Shown here: piece by piece, positions 34,185 to 41,838 of the stretch
How the letters are laid out: each line of letters opens with the position of its first letter
How positions within the stretch are numbered: position 1 is the first letter of the stretch
Source: Nonomuraea montanisoli
GTDB taxonomy: Bacteria > Actinomycetota > Actinomycetes > Streptosporangiales > Streptosporangiaceae
Assembly (NCBI RefSeq): GCF_013363975.1
Contig: NZ_JABWGN010000007.1
Location: 434,001-498,000, forward strand
Length of the DNA: 64,000 nt
Direction of reading: 5' to 3'
Notes under the pieces: generated by a model
Seen by the model: only the letters and a program-made list of their open reading frames with translations
Told to the model about the DNA's origin: nothing
The model's database searches: none
Translations under genes and position numbers: made by a program

Positions 34185-36044
34185 TCAGGGGCCGTTCACC
34201 TCGGTGGCCGTCGCGGAGCGGTAGAAGTGCCCGGGCTCCATGCCTGGTGAGCCGTACAACTCCGGAACGGTGACGAAGGTGTAACCCTTGTCGCCCAGCT
34301 TCTTGAGGATGTCCGGAACCGCGTCCGCGGTCGCGCCGTTGGTGTCGTGCAGCAGGATGATCGCGTTGGCCCGGGCGCCGCTGACGGCCCGGTGGGTGAT
34401 CGTCCGCGCGTCCTCCCCGAGGCCCTCGGGATCCTCGGGCGTGTCGCGCGTGTCCACGTCCCAGCCGACCAGCGCCACGCCCACCCGGTGCGCCGCCTCC
34501 AGCACGTCCGGGCTCGCCACGCCGTACGGCGGGCGCGCGAGCGCGGGCATCCGCCCGGAGGCTTCCGTGATCACGTCCTGGGTGCGGCCGAGCCCGTCGA
34601 TGATCCGGTTCAGCGGCAGCTTCGTCAGGTCGCGGTGCGCCCACGAGTGGTTGCCGATCACGTGGCCCTCGTCGTGCATGCGGCGCAGCACGGACGGGTT
34701 GGCCTCGGCGTTGGTCCCGACGGCGAAGAACGTCGCCCGCGCGTCGCCGTCGCGCAGCGCGTCGAGCACGCGCGGTGTCTGGGGGCCGGGCCCGTCGTCG
34801 AAGGTCAGGGCGACGCACTTGGCCTTGGCGCAGTCCACGTGCCGGGGGATCGGTCCGGCGGGGGCGGCGGCCTGGACGCCGGAGCCGGCCCGTGTCCCGG
34901 CGCCGACCGGCGGCTTGTCGTCCGGTCGGGCGGTGCTCGGGGCCGGGCGGGGCTCGTCCGGTCGGGCGGTGCTCGGGGCCCGCAGCTCGGCCGGCCCCTC
35001 CTCGGGGGCGATCGGGGGAAGGGCGGTCTCGCGGGGCGCCGTCATGGCGGCGGCCTGGGCGAGCCGGCCGGTCCCCGACAGCAGTGGCTGGATCTGCCAC
35101 GCCGGGACGGCCACCGCGACGCGCCCCAGCGAACAGGACCCGATCTCGCAGTCGTCGAACTCCACGACCAGGTCGCCCATCCGGTTGAACGCCATCGAGT
35201 CGAGCCGGTCCTGGGTGGCCGTCACGGCGGAGCGGTCCACGGCCGCGCCGCGCGACTCCAGGCCCTCCCGGACCAGCCGGGCCGCCTCCTGGACCGCCGG
35301 CTTGCCCGCGAGCAGCCCGGTCGAGCCGACGACCTGGTCGTGGCGCCGGTCGTACCAGAAGGTCCTGGTGGAGCGGGCCCATCCGGCGCCCACGTACTCG
35401 CCGCTGCGCAGCCGTACCCCCACCACGTCGGGGGAGGCGGCGGTGAGCTGCCACTGCACGTTCAGCTCGGGCCGGCGCAGGGAGGTGCTGGTGAAGGCGC
35501 TCTCGCTGAGGTGGTCGGCGAGGGGGAGGGCGCGTGCACCGCCCTCGGTGAGGGGGCTGCCCTTGGCGTGGGGCCCGTCCTTGGTGTGGGGCTCGTCCTT
35601 GGTGTGGGCCCTGTCCTTGCTCGGGGGCCTGCTCGCCTTGTAGCCGGTGCCGCGGCCCTTCGAACCCGTCCTGTAGCCGGCGCCGGAGTTCTGGTCCTTG
35701 TAGCCCGTGCCGGGGTCGCGGGGGCGGAGGGCGTCGGACGAGGCGGCCGACACGACGGCGCGGAAGGCGTGGAGCTGCCGCTCGGCCTCCCTGTGGAGCG
35801 CGGTGCCCAGCGCCGGCGCGCCCTTGAGCTGCGGATAGGTGATGTGCACATACCGGCGCGCGCTCTCGCCCTCGCTCAGCGACCGTGAGGTGAGCCCGTT
35901 CACCGTCGAGGGGTTGACGTAGTCGAGGAGGGTGGGGTCCGCGGGCACGACGATGTTGCGCTCATGGGAGCCCGAGCTCAGGCCGCAGCCGCCGCTCGCG
36001 AGGGCGAGCAGCGCGAGTCCACCGATGAGGCGCAATTTGTGCAT
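34185..36044 (-). CDS. NodB-type polysaccharide deacetylase, probable lipoprotein
   Basis: 619 residues. The signal sequence ends LALLALASGGC, a relaxed lipobox at Cys20. Residues about 25-310 form an unassigned extracellular domain (VHITYPQLKGAPALGTALHREAERQL, in the style of DUF3298-like modules), interrupted by repeats such as HTKDEPHTKDGPHAKG. After a linker with two copies of APSTARPD comes the NodB domain: TFDDGPGPQTP (about 412), HVIGNHSWAHRDL with the HxxxH zinc site, RPPYG, and a final ILLHDTN. It removes acyl groups from peptidoglycan or another cell-wall glycan outside the membrane. Confidence 0.87.
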   Translation of the reverse strand: MHKLRLIGGLALLALASGGCGLSSGSHERNIVVPADPTLLDYVNPSTVNGLTSRSLSEGESARRYVHITYPQLKGAPALGTALHREAERQLHAFRAVVSAASSDALRPRDPGTGYKDQNSGAGYRTGSKGRGTGYKASRPPSKDRAHTKDEPHTKDGPHAKGSPLTEGGARALPLADHLSESAFTSTSLRRPELNVQWQLTAASPDVVGVRLRSGEYVGAGWARSTRTFWYDRRHDQVVGSTGLLAGKPAVQEAARLVREGLESRGAAVDRSAVTATQDRLDSMAFNRMGDLVVEFDDCEIGSCSLGRVAVAVPAWQIQPLLSGTGRLAQAAAMTAPRETALPPIAPEEGPAELRAPSTARPDEPRPAPSTARPDDKPPVGAGTRAGSGVQAAAPAGPIPRHVDCAKAKCVALTFDDGPGPQTPRVLDALRDGDARATFFAVGTNAEANPSVLRRMHDEGHVIGNHSWAHRDLTKLPLNRIIDGLGRTQDVITEASGRMPALARPPYGVASPDVLEAAHRVGVALVGWDVDTRDTPEDPEGLGEDARTITHRAVSGARANAIILLHDTNGATADAVPDILKKLGDKGYTFVTVPELYGSPGMEPGHFYRSATATEVNGP

Positions 36045-36101
36045 AGCTGCCAGGTTATGGTGGCGATCATCCCTTTTACTCCGATTTGGGGGGATAGGTC
36101 C

Positions 36102-36129
36102 GGAGGTTTGACTGGGTTACGATCGGGAT
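36102..36129 (+). promoter_or_regulatory. Putative promoter of nuoA, leaderless type
   Basis: TACGAT (36118-36123) fits a TAnnnT -10 element and ends six bases before the GTG of nuoA. No ribosome binding site is near the start; the only GGAGG is 24 bases upstream. This suggests a leaderless transcript starting at or next to the GTG. Confidence 0.35.
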
Positions 36130-36501
36130 GTGGACGGCTACTTCGGGTCCTACGCGCTGGTCGCCGCGCTGTTCGCGATCGGCGTGGCCATCGTGGCCGG
36201 GGCTCTCATGGCCAACCGGCTGCTGCGGCCCACCCGGCCGACCCCCGACAAGCTGACCTCGTACGAGTGCGGCGTCGATCCCGTGGGCGAGGGCTGGGCG
36301 CAGTCGCAGGTCCGCTACTACGTCTTCACGTACCTGTACGTGGTGTTCGCCGTGGACGCGGTGTTCCTGTTCCCGTGGGCGACGGTGTTCGACGCGCCCG
36401 GGTTCGGGCTGACCACGCTGGTGGAGATGTTCGTCTTCCTCGGCTTCATCGCGCTGGGCATCCTGTACGCCTGGCGCAAACGCGTCCTCACCTGGACCTG
36501 A
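36130..36501 (+). CDS. nuoA: NADH-quinone oxidoreductase subunit A (second locus)
   Basis: 123 residues, GTG start. Three membrane helices and the conserved SYECGVDPVGEGWAQ loop, with the cysteine at the quinone-site entrance, and RYYVFTYLYVVFAVDAVFLFPW. Part of the membrane arm of complex I. First gene of a partial operon that lacks nuoD and nuoEFG. Confidence 0.92.
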   Translation: MDGYFGSYALVAALFAIGVAIVAGALMANRLLRPTRPTPDKLTSYECGVDPVGEGWAQSQVRYYVFTYLYVVFAVDAVFLFPWATVFDAPGFGLTTLVEMFVFLGFIALGILYAWRKRVLTWT

Positions 36502-36558
36502 CCTCTCACTCGCGGGCCGGATCTACACCTGAGGCCGATCAGGCGGGACAATGGAGAC

Positions 36559-37173
36559 ATGGCAGCGACGGATCTCCCGATGCCCACCGTGGGGCCGGCC
36601 TCCCGGCTGGCGCCCAAGCCGATGCGCTTCGTCCTCAACTGGGGGCGGCGCTACTCGCTGTGGGTGTTCAACTTCGGGCTGGCGTGCTGCGCCATCGAGT
36701 TCATCGCCACGTCGATGAGCCGGCACGACTTCATCAGGTTCGGGGTCATCCCGTTCGCCAACGGTCCCCGGCAGGCCGACCTCATGATCGTCTCGGGCAC
36801 CGTGACCGACAAGATGGCGCCGGCCGTCAAGCGCCTGTACGAGCAGATGCCCGACCCCAAGTACGTGATCTCGTTCGGCGCCTGCTCCAACAGCGGCGGG
36901 CCGTACTGGGACTCCTACTGCGTCACCAACGGCGTGGACCAGATCATTCCGGTCGACGTCTACGTGCCGGGATGCCCGCCGCGGCCCGAGGCGCTGCTGT
37001 ACGGGATCATGAAGCTGCAGGAGAAGATCGCCGGGGAGAAGCTCAGCGACCGCTACCTCTGGTCCCGGGCCCACGGCGCGTCGCCGGAGGCGCCGGCCGC
37101 CCTGGAGACGCCGGGTGCGTCGTCGGATCCGGGCGCGTCGTCGGATCCGGGTGCGTCGCAGGGGGAGGCGTGA
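36559..37173 (+). CDS. nuoB: NADH-quinone oxidoreductase subunit B with repetitive tail
   Basis: 204 residues. Ligands of the N2 [4Fe-4S] cluster are visible: Cys43-Cys44 (ACCAIEF), Cys109 (FGACSNSGG) and Cys139 (VPGCPPRPEA). The C-terminus (about 170-204) carries an 18-base DNA repeat giving GASSDPGASSDPGASQ, not part of the family fold. Overlaps nuoC by four bases (GTGA). Confidence 0.93.
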   Translation: MAATDLPMPTVGPASRLAPKPMRFVLNWGRRYSLWVFNFGLACCAIEFIATSMSRHDFIRFGVIPFANGPRQADLMIVSGTVTDKMAPAVKRLYEQMPDPKYVISFGACSNSGGPYWDSYCVTNGVDQIIPVDVYVPGCPPRPEALLYGIMKLQEKIAGEKLSDRYLWSRAHGASPEAPAALETPGASSDPGASSDPGASQGEA

Positions 37174-37733
37174 GCGCCGGCCGGGCCGCCGCGGAGACGG
37201 CCGAGCGCTTCGGCGGCGACCGCGTCCGGATCACCGAGTCGTACGGCGAGACGACCCTCGACGTCACCGACCCCGGCGACTGGATCGAGGTCCTGACCGC
37301 GCTCAGGGACTCCGGCTACGCGTTCTTCGACTGGCTGACCGGCGTGGACGAGCCGCCCGAGACGTTCGTGATCGTCGCGCATCTGTACGACCCGGTGGCC
37401 TGCCGCCGCGTCCTCGTGCGGACGAGCGTGCCGCGCGCCGAGCCGCGCCTGCCGTCGGCCGTCGGCGTGTTCCGGGGCGCCGACTGGCACGAGCGGGAGA
37501 CGTACGAGATGTTCGGCGTCGTCTTCGACGGCCACCCGAACCTGGTGCCGCTCCTGCTGCCCGACGGGTTCGAGGGCCATCCGCTGCGCAAGGACTTCAT
37601 CCTCGCCGCCCGGGTCGCCAAGGCGTGGCCGGGGGCCAAGGAGCCGGGAGAGTCGGGCCACGGCGCGCCGAGCCGCCGCAGGACGCTCCCGCCCGGAGTC
37701 CCGGCCGACTGGGGCAAGGCCCCCGATGCCTGA
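37170..37733 (+). CDS. nuoC: NADH-quinone oxidoreductase subunit C
   Basis: 187 residues from GTG 37170. The 30-kDa-subunit signature is present: ADWHERETYEMFGVVFDGHPN, then LLLPDGFEGHPLRKDF. It normally sits on NuoD in the connecting arm, yet no nuoD follows. Its C-terminal tail (SRRRTLPPGVPADWGKAPDA region) is typical of actinobacterial NuoC. Confidence 0.9.
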   Translation: MSAGRAAAETAERFGGDRVRITESYGETTLDVTDPGDWIEVLTALRDSGYAFFDWLTGVDEPPETFVIVAHLYDPVACRRVLVRTSVPRAEPRLPSAVGVFRGADWHERETYEMFGVVFDGHPNLVPLLLPDGFEGHPLRKDFILAARVAKAWPGAKEPGESGHGAPSRRRTLPPGVPADWGKAPDA

Positions 37734-37897
37734 CGAGCGCGTCGGGCGACGTGTGACGCGTTGTGAAGGCGGGGGACGACGCCAGACGCGTGACCGGCCC
37801 GAGCGCGGGGGACGGTGGTTGCTGCCTCACGAACCCAAGTGGGGACGACAGTCGATGCCCGTCCCGTCCGACTAGTCCGATCAGGAGGCTGCGCCCG
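37734..37897. other. Gap where nuoD would be expected
   Basis: 164 bases with a GACGCGT-type motif repeated and AGGAGG before nuoH, but no part of a 49-kDa subunit. The gap is too short to hide a pseudogene. Confidence 0.6.
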
Positions 37898-38839
37898 ATG
37901 CTTGACGTAGTGATCAGCTTCGTCGTGATCCTCGCCGTGTTCCTGGTCCTGCCGCTGATCGTGGGGCAGACCGAGCACAAGGTCATGGCCCACATGCAGT
38001 CGCGCCTCGGGCCGATGTACGCGGGCGGCTTCCACGGGTGGGCGCAGCTGATCGCCGACGGGGTGAAGTTCGCCCAGAAGGAGGACGTCATCCCGGCCGC
38101 GGCCGACCGGCGCATCTTCATGATCGCCCCGGGGGTGGCGCTGGTCCCCTACCTCGTCGTGATGATCGTCATCCCGATCGACCAGGGCCGCGTCGCGGTG
38201 AACCTGGACCTGGGCCTGTTCTTCGTGCTCGCGGTGATGGGCATCGGCGTGCTCGGCTCGATCATGGCCGGATGGGCCTCGGCCAACAAGTACTCCGTGC
38301 TCGGCGGCATGCGCGCGGCCGCGCAGCTCATGTCGTACGAGCTGCCGCTGGTGCTGGCCGCCTCGTCCGTCGCGATGGCCGCGGGCACGCTGTCCCTCCC
38401 CGGGATCGTCGAGGCGTGGCAGTGGTGGTGGCTGCCGTGGCAGGCCATCGGCGGCGTGGTCTTCTTCCTGGCCGGGCTCGCCGAACTGCGGAGGCCGCCG
38501 TTCGACATGCCCGTCGCCGAGTCCGAGATCATCATGGGCCCGATGACCGAGTACACCGGCATGCGCTTCGCCCTGTTCATGCTGTCGGAGTACGTCGGGA
38601 TCGTGGTGCTGTCGTTCCTGACGACGGTGCTCTTCCTGGGGGGCTGGCACGGCCCGCTGCTGCCGGGCTGGCTGTGGACGCTGGTCAAGGTGTTCGCGCT
38701 GGCGTTCGTGGTGATCTGGCTGCGGGTGAGCTTCCCGCGGCTACGCGAGGACCAACTCCAGAAGCTGGCGTGGGTGGGGCTGGTGCCACTGGCCCTGGTG
38801 CAGCTCGCACTGACCGGCGTGGTGAAGGTCCTGACCTGA
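37898..38839 (+). CDS. nuoH: NADH-quinone oxidoreductase subunit H
   Basis: 313 residues from ATG 37898 with AGGAGG 12 bases upstream; longer in-frame starts lack conservation. About eight membrane helices. Family motifs: EHKVMAHMQSRLGPMYAGGFHGWAQLIADGVKF, of which the RLGP...G core is the NuoH quinone-site loop, and AELRRPPFDMPVAESEIIMGP. Membrane-arm subunit at the quinone pocket. After it the operon is interrupted for 4.5 kb. Confidence 0.93.
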   Translation: MLDVVISFVVILAVFLVLPLIVGQTEHKVMAHMQSRLGPMYAGGFHGWAQLIADGVKFAQKEDVIPAAADRRIFMIAPGVALVPYLVVMIVIPIDQGRVAVNLDLGLFFVLAVMGIGVLGSIMAGWASANKYSVLGGMRAAAQLMSYELPLVLAASSVAMAAGTLSLPGIVEAWQWWWLPWQAIGGVVFFLAGLAELRRPPFDMPVAESEIIMGPMTEYTGMRFALFMLSEYVGIVVLSFLTTVLFLGGWHGPLLPGWLWTLVKVFALAFVVIWLRVSFPRLREDQLQKLAWVGLVPLALVQLALTGVVKVLT

Positions 38840-39206
38840 CGGCAACCAGCACCACCAGCGCACACCACCACCAGCGCACACCACCACCAGCGCACCAGCG
38901 GCGTACACCACCACCAGCGCACCAGCGGCGTACACCACCAGCAGCGGCGCACATCACCAGCGGCGCACAGCAGCAGCTTGCCCGGCACGCTGCTGACCGG
39001 CACCGCCGCCAACACCAGGCCCGCCGGCGGCCCCGAGCCGGCCGGTGCTGGCGGCGCGATCGCTCGCCCGAGAAGGCTTCCATCCCATGGATGGGCGTCC
39101 CCAGATGCGGCGTCCCCACATGCAGGGGATGAAGCGCCGCAAGATGCGCCGCAATGCGCTCCCCGAGGGACGCCGTGCACCTCTCCTCATCCGCATCGCG
39201 CTCTTG
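38840..39206. other. 367-base non-coding region with ACC/AGC-rich repeats
   Basis: The first 150 bases are an imperfect tandem array. The rest is GC-rich without a convincing gene; short ORFs on both strands are low-complexity shadows. No terminator hairpin was recognised. Confidence 0.5.
38847..38985. repeat. Imperfect tandem array CACCACCACCAGCGCA
   Basis: Units of about 15-16 bases such as ACCACCACCAGCGCAC, then GCGGCGTACACC-type variants, follow one another right after the nuoH stop. It has the look of a minisatellite formed by slippage. Confidence 0.7.
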
Positions 39207-39509
39207 CTATCGCTCCGATTCGTCCACGGGCCGACCCAGCTCCCCGAGGGTCTGCAAGAGCCGCTCCCGCGCAGCAGCCAGGCGTCCGCTGTAGTCCGGC
39301 ATGAAGACCTCGACCAGTGAGGTCTCCAGCCTCCCGGCGATCACATGGAGCGGTGACCAGACCGCACGGTCCTCGCCGACCAAGTCGCCGAACTCCGCAG
39401 TGCCGATCACACGGTCGAGCCAGTCAGAGAGCACCAGGGCCTGATCCTGCGTCAACTTGATCGTGAACTCGCCCTCCGCCACTCTGCCGAGAGTAGCGTT
39501 GCCCAGCAC
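39207..39509 (-). CDS. Small conserved-looking hypothetical protein
   Basis: 100 residues, GTG start at 39509. The sequence (FTIKLTQDQALVLSDWLDRV, then RAVWSPLHVIAGRLETSLVE) is amphipathic, mixed alpha with good composition, and unlike a shadow ORF. No membrane segment or known motif. It is alone between nuoH and the GNAT gene on the opposite strand. Function unknown; actinobacterial proteins of this style are widespread small cytoplasmic proteins. Confidence 0.6.
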   Translation of the reverse strand: MLGNATLGRVAEGEFTIKLTQDQALVLSDWLDRVIGTAEFGDLVGEDRAVWSPLHVIAGRLETSLVEVFMPDYSGRLAAARERLLQTLGELGRPVDESER

Positions 39510-40180
39510 GGCGAACGCTTGTGGTCACTGCACGGGACATGCACCGGTGCGGTGACCGGAGACGTTCACCCGCCATGTCCCTGATCACTCGAAATCGACA
39601 CTGAAAACGACGAACACGCACAGGAGTACCGCCAGGCGGAGGACAGCGAAAATCGCTGACATGAACGGCGGTGACCTGTAATCCGTCCCTCCGCGGCTTC
39701 GATGCCACCACCGCCAGGTCTCAAGAGATGAGTTCGCCTGGGCGATCGGCGCGGCGCCCAGGTTCGGCCGGCACTCACTAACCCGGTGAACCTTTCCAGT
39801 CACAGCACCCGCTATCTGCCTTCCGCCCGGAAAGCCGTGACCGTCCACCTGAACACTCAAACCGTCCCCTGGAGACGTCAGGGATGTCCGCATCCTCCCT
39901 GGAGACGTCCTGAGCATCGCCCCGTTGCGGGTGTCCGCCCCGGCCGTGCAGCCCCGTGACACTCCACATGCAGCCGCGTCCCCTTCTCCCGGTGGCTCAT
40001 TCTCTCGATGGAGACGTCCGCTGGCGGAGAGCCGGGCGGCTGTCACCCACGCTGGCGTGAGGGGGCGGGCCGAGGGCCAGGCCAGGCCGAGCCGCCCGGA
40101 GTCCGGCGATAAATCCTTCGCCTCGGCCGGACGCGGTCCTGTTACATGTTCCGCATGCTGACGAGGGGATACCTGCCCGA
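39510..40180. other. 671-base non-coding region upstream of the GNAT gene
   Basis: No supported ORF and no tRNA-like fold seen. It contains three copies of TGGAGACGTC (39870, 39900, 40009) and an AT-rich GATAAAT patch about 70 bases before the GNAT start that may be promoter. Confidence 0.45.
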
Positions 40181-41137
40181 ATGACGACCATCGACGACGC
40201 GACTCTGGCCCGCCTCCACGACGCCTACCTCCAGGCGTTCGCCGATCTGCCCGGACCCCTCTTCAGCCGGCGACGCTTCCAGTGGCTGTTCACTCACGGC
40301 TCGCCCGGCCAGCGACACGAGGTCCGCGTGGTCGAGGAGGGCGGCGAGCCGGTGGCCTGTTACCGGCTGCGGTTCCCGGAGCACGACAACACGCACATCG
40401 CCTGGCTGGATCCGCTGTTCGTACGCCCGGACCGGCGCGGACGTGGCCTCGGCGCGCGGCTGCTGGACGAGGCGGCCGGGCGGGCGCGCGCCAACGGCCG
40501 CAGCCTGCTGTTCGTGGAGACCCCGACCGACGGAGTCGGGGCGCGTTTCGCCGTTGCGCACGGCTTCACGGTGTCCGTGGCCGAGGCCCGCCGCACCCTC
40601 GACCTGCGTACGGCCGACTGGGCGGGATTCCGGCGGATGCTGCCCCCAGTGGAGGGGTACGAGGTCGAGCTCTGGACCGGCCCGACCGCCCCGGAACGGC
40701 TGGCCGATCTGGGCACGGTGATGGGCGGCATGAACGACGCCCCTGCGGACGCGAGCACGGAGCACTCCCACTTCGACGCCGAGCGTGTCCGCGCACACGA
40801 GGAATCGATGGTGCCGGGCGGGCTCGACTGCTACACCGCGATGGCCCGGCGAGTCGGCGACGGCGCACCGGCCGGGTTCACCCGCATCTTCCTCGACGCG
40901 GACCGGGAGGACGGCTGGGCGCTCCAGACCGACACCGCCGTCCTCCGTGCGCACCGCGGCCACCGCCTCGGTCTCCTTCTCAAACTGGCGAACCTGCTAC
41001 GCCTTCGAGAGCGCGAGCCGCAGCTTGAACGGGTGGTCACGTGGAACGCCAAATCCAACGCCCACATGCTCGCGATCAACGAGGCCATGGGCTTCCGCCT
41101 GCTGGACGAGTGGAACACCTGGCGCCTGCCCATCTGA
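40181..41137 (+). CDS. Double GNAT-fold N-acetyltransferase
   Basis: 318 residues. The first GNAT domain (about 1-150) has the acetyl-CoA loop VRPDRRGRGLGARLLDEA. The second half (about 165-318) has a weaker version, VLRAHRGHRLGLLLKLANL, with WNAKSNAHMLAINEAMGFRLLDEW at the end. This tandem form is common in actinomycetes and often acts on small amines, some giving drug or toxin resistance. It lies within the interruption of the nuo operon and is not part of complex I. Confidence 0.85.
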   Translation: MTTIDDATLARLHDAYLQAFADLPGPLFSRRRFQWLFTHGSPGQRHEVRVVEEGGEPVACYRLRFPEHDNTHIAWLDPLFVRPDRRGRGLGARLLDEAAGRARANGRSLLFVETPTDGVGARFAVAHGFTVSVAEARRTLDLRTADWAGFRRMLPPVEGYEVELWTGPTAPERLADLGTVMGGMNDAPADASTEHSHFDAERVRAHEESMVPGGLDCYTAMARRVGDGAPAGFTRIFLDADREDGWALQTDTAVLRAHRGHRLGLLLKLANLLRLREREPQLERVVTWNAKSNAHMLAINEAMGFRLLDEWNTWRLPI

Positions 41138-41170
41138 CCGTGGGCTCGCCGGACCTGGTCGACCGCCTGA

Positions 41171-41282
41171 GATGAATCGGCCTACGGCGGCCACGTGGGA
41201 TGAATCGGCCTACGGCGGCCGCCTGGAAAGGAACGGCCTACGGCGGCTGCCTGGGAAGAATCGGCCTACGGCGGCCACATGG
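41171..41282. repeat. Four 28-base tandem repeats
   Basis: Four contiguous units of exactly 28 bases, each with the core CGGCCTACGGCGGC and an end such as CACGTGG, CGCCTGG, TGCCTGG or CACATGG. The unit is not a multiple of three, so it is not a coding repeat. There are no spacers, so it is not a CRISPR array. Confidence 0.85.
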
Positions 41283-41487
41283 GCCCGCTGCTACCCCTCT
41301 GCCGCGAGGCTCGGCCGCGTCATCTTGTCGCCAGGTCCCCGTTCCAGCCGGGGGCTCGCCCGCGATGCAATGTGGTCCAGCCCCACCAGCTGGCCCAGCA
41401 GGGAGCTCGGTGTCCTAAGGCTGCCAGCCATCGTCACCAGACCCGGCAGCCTTGACCGCACGCCAGAGCCACACGGCAGGGTGCGCC

Positions 41488-41835
41488 GCACGGCGGATGA
41501 ACCACACGGTGGATGAGGTGCGCGGCGGATGAGGTGCGCGTGGGCAAGGTGTACGGACTGAGCTGCACGATAAATGAACCGCACGCCGGATGAACCGCGC
41601 TCCGGATGAGTTGCACGGTGGATGACCACATGGCGGATGAACCGCACGGCGGATGAACCGGACAGCGGACTTGCCGGACAGCGGACTTGCCGGAGCGGAC
41701 TTGCCGGACAGCAGACGAGCCGGACAGCGGATTATCCGGACAGGTGGATTATCCGGACAGGTGGATTATCCGGACAGGTGGATTAGCCGTACGACGGATG
41801 ACCCTATGTCGGGATGAGCCGGATGGCAGATCATT
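41488..41835. repeat. About 22 units of a graded 16/17-base minisatellite
   Basis: Contiguous units change step by step: GCACGGCGGATGAACC types (41488-41659), then GGACAGCGGACTTGCC (41660-41721), then GGACAGGTGGATTATCC (41738-41788), then decayed ends. Most units are 16 bases, three are 17. The array stops four bases before the kinase stop codon. Confidence 0.85.
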
Positions 41836-41838
41836 CCA

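Larger units (their letters stand above)
41138..41838. other. 701-base repeat-filled non-coding region
   Basis: Two different minisatellites (41171-41282 and 41488-41835) with a unique GC-rich stretch between. No real gene; the ORFs here are by-products of the repeats. Confidence 0.7.

Noticed and set aside
31188..34224. Forward ORFs opposite korAB (315 and 736 codons)
   Set aside because: Antisense shadows of two well-defined subunits.
37734..37897. Hidden nuoD remnant between nuoC and nuoH
   Set aside because: 164 bases with no matching motif in any frame.
38840..41160. Insertion sequence or prophage as cause of the nuo interruption
   Set aside because: No transposase, integrase, terminal inverted repeats or target duplication were recognised.
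41171..41282. CRISPR array candidate (28-base repeats)
   Set aside because: Units are contiguous with no spacers and no cas genes occur in the window.
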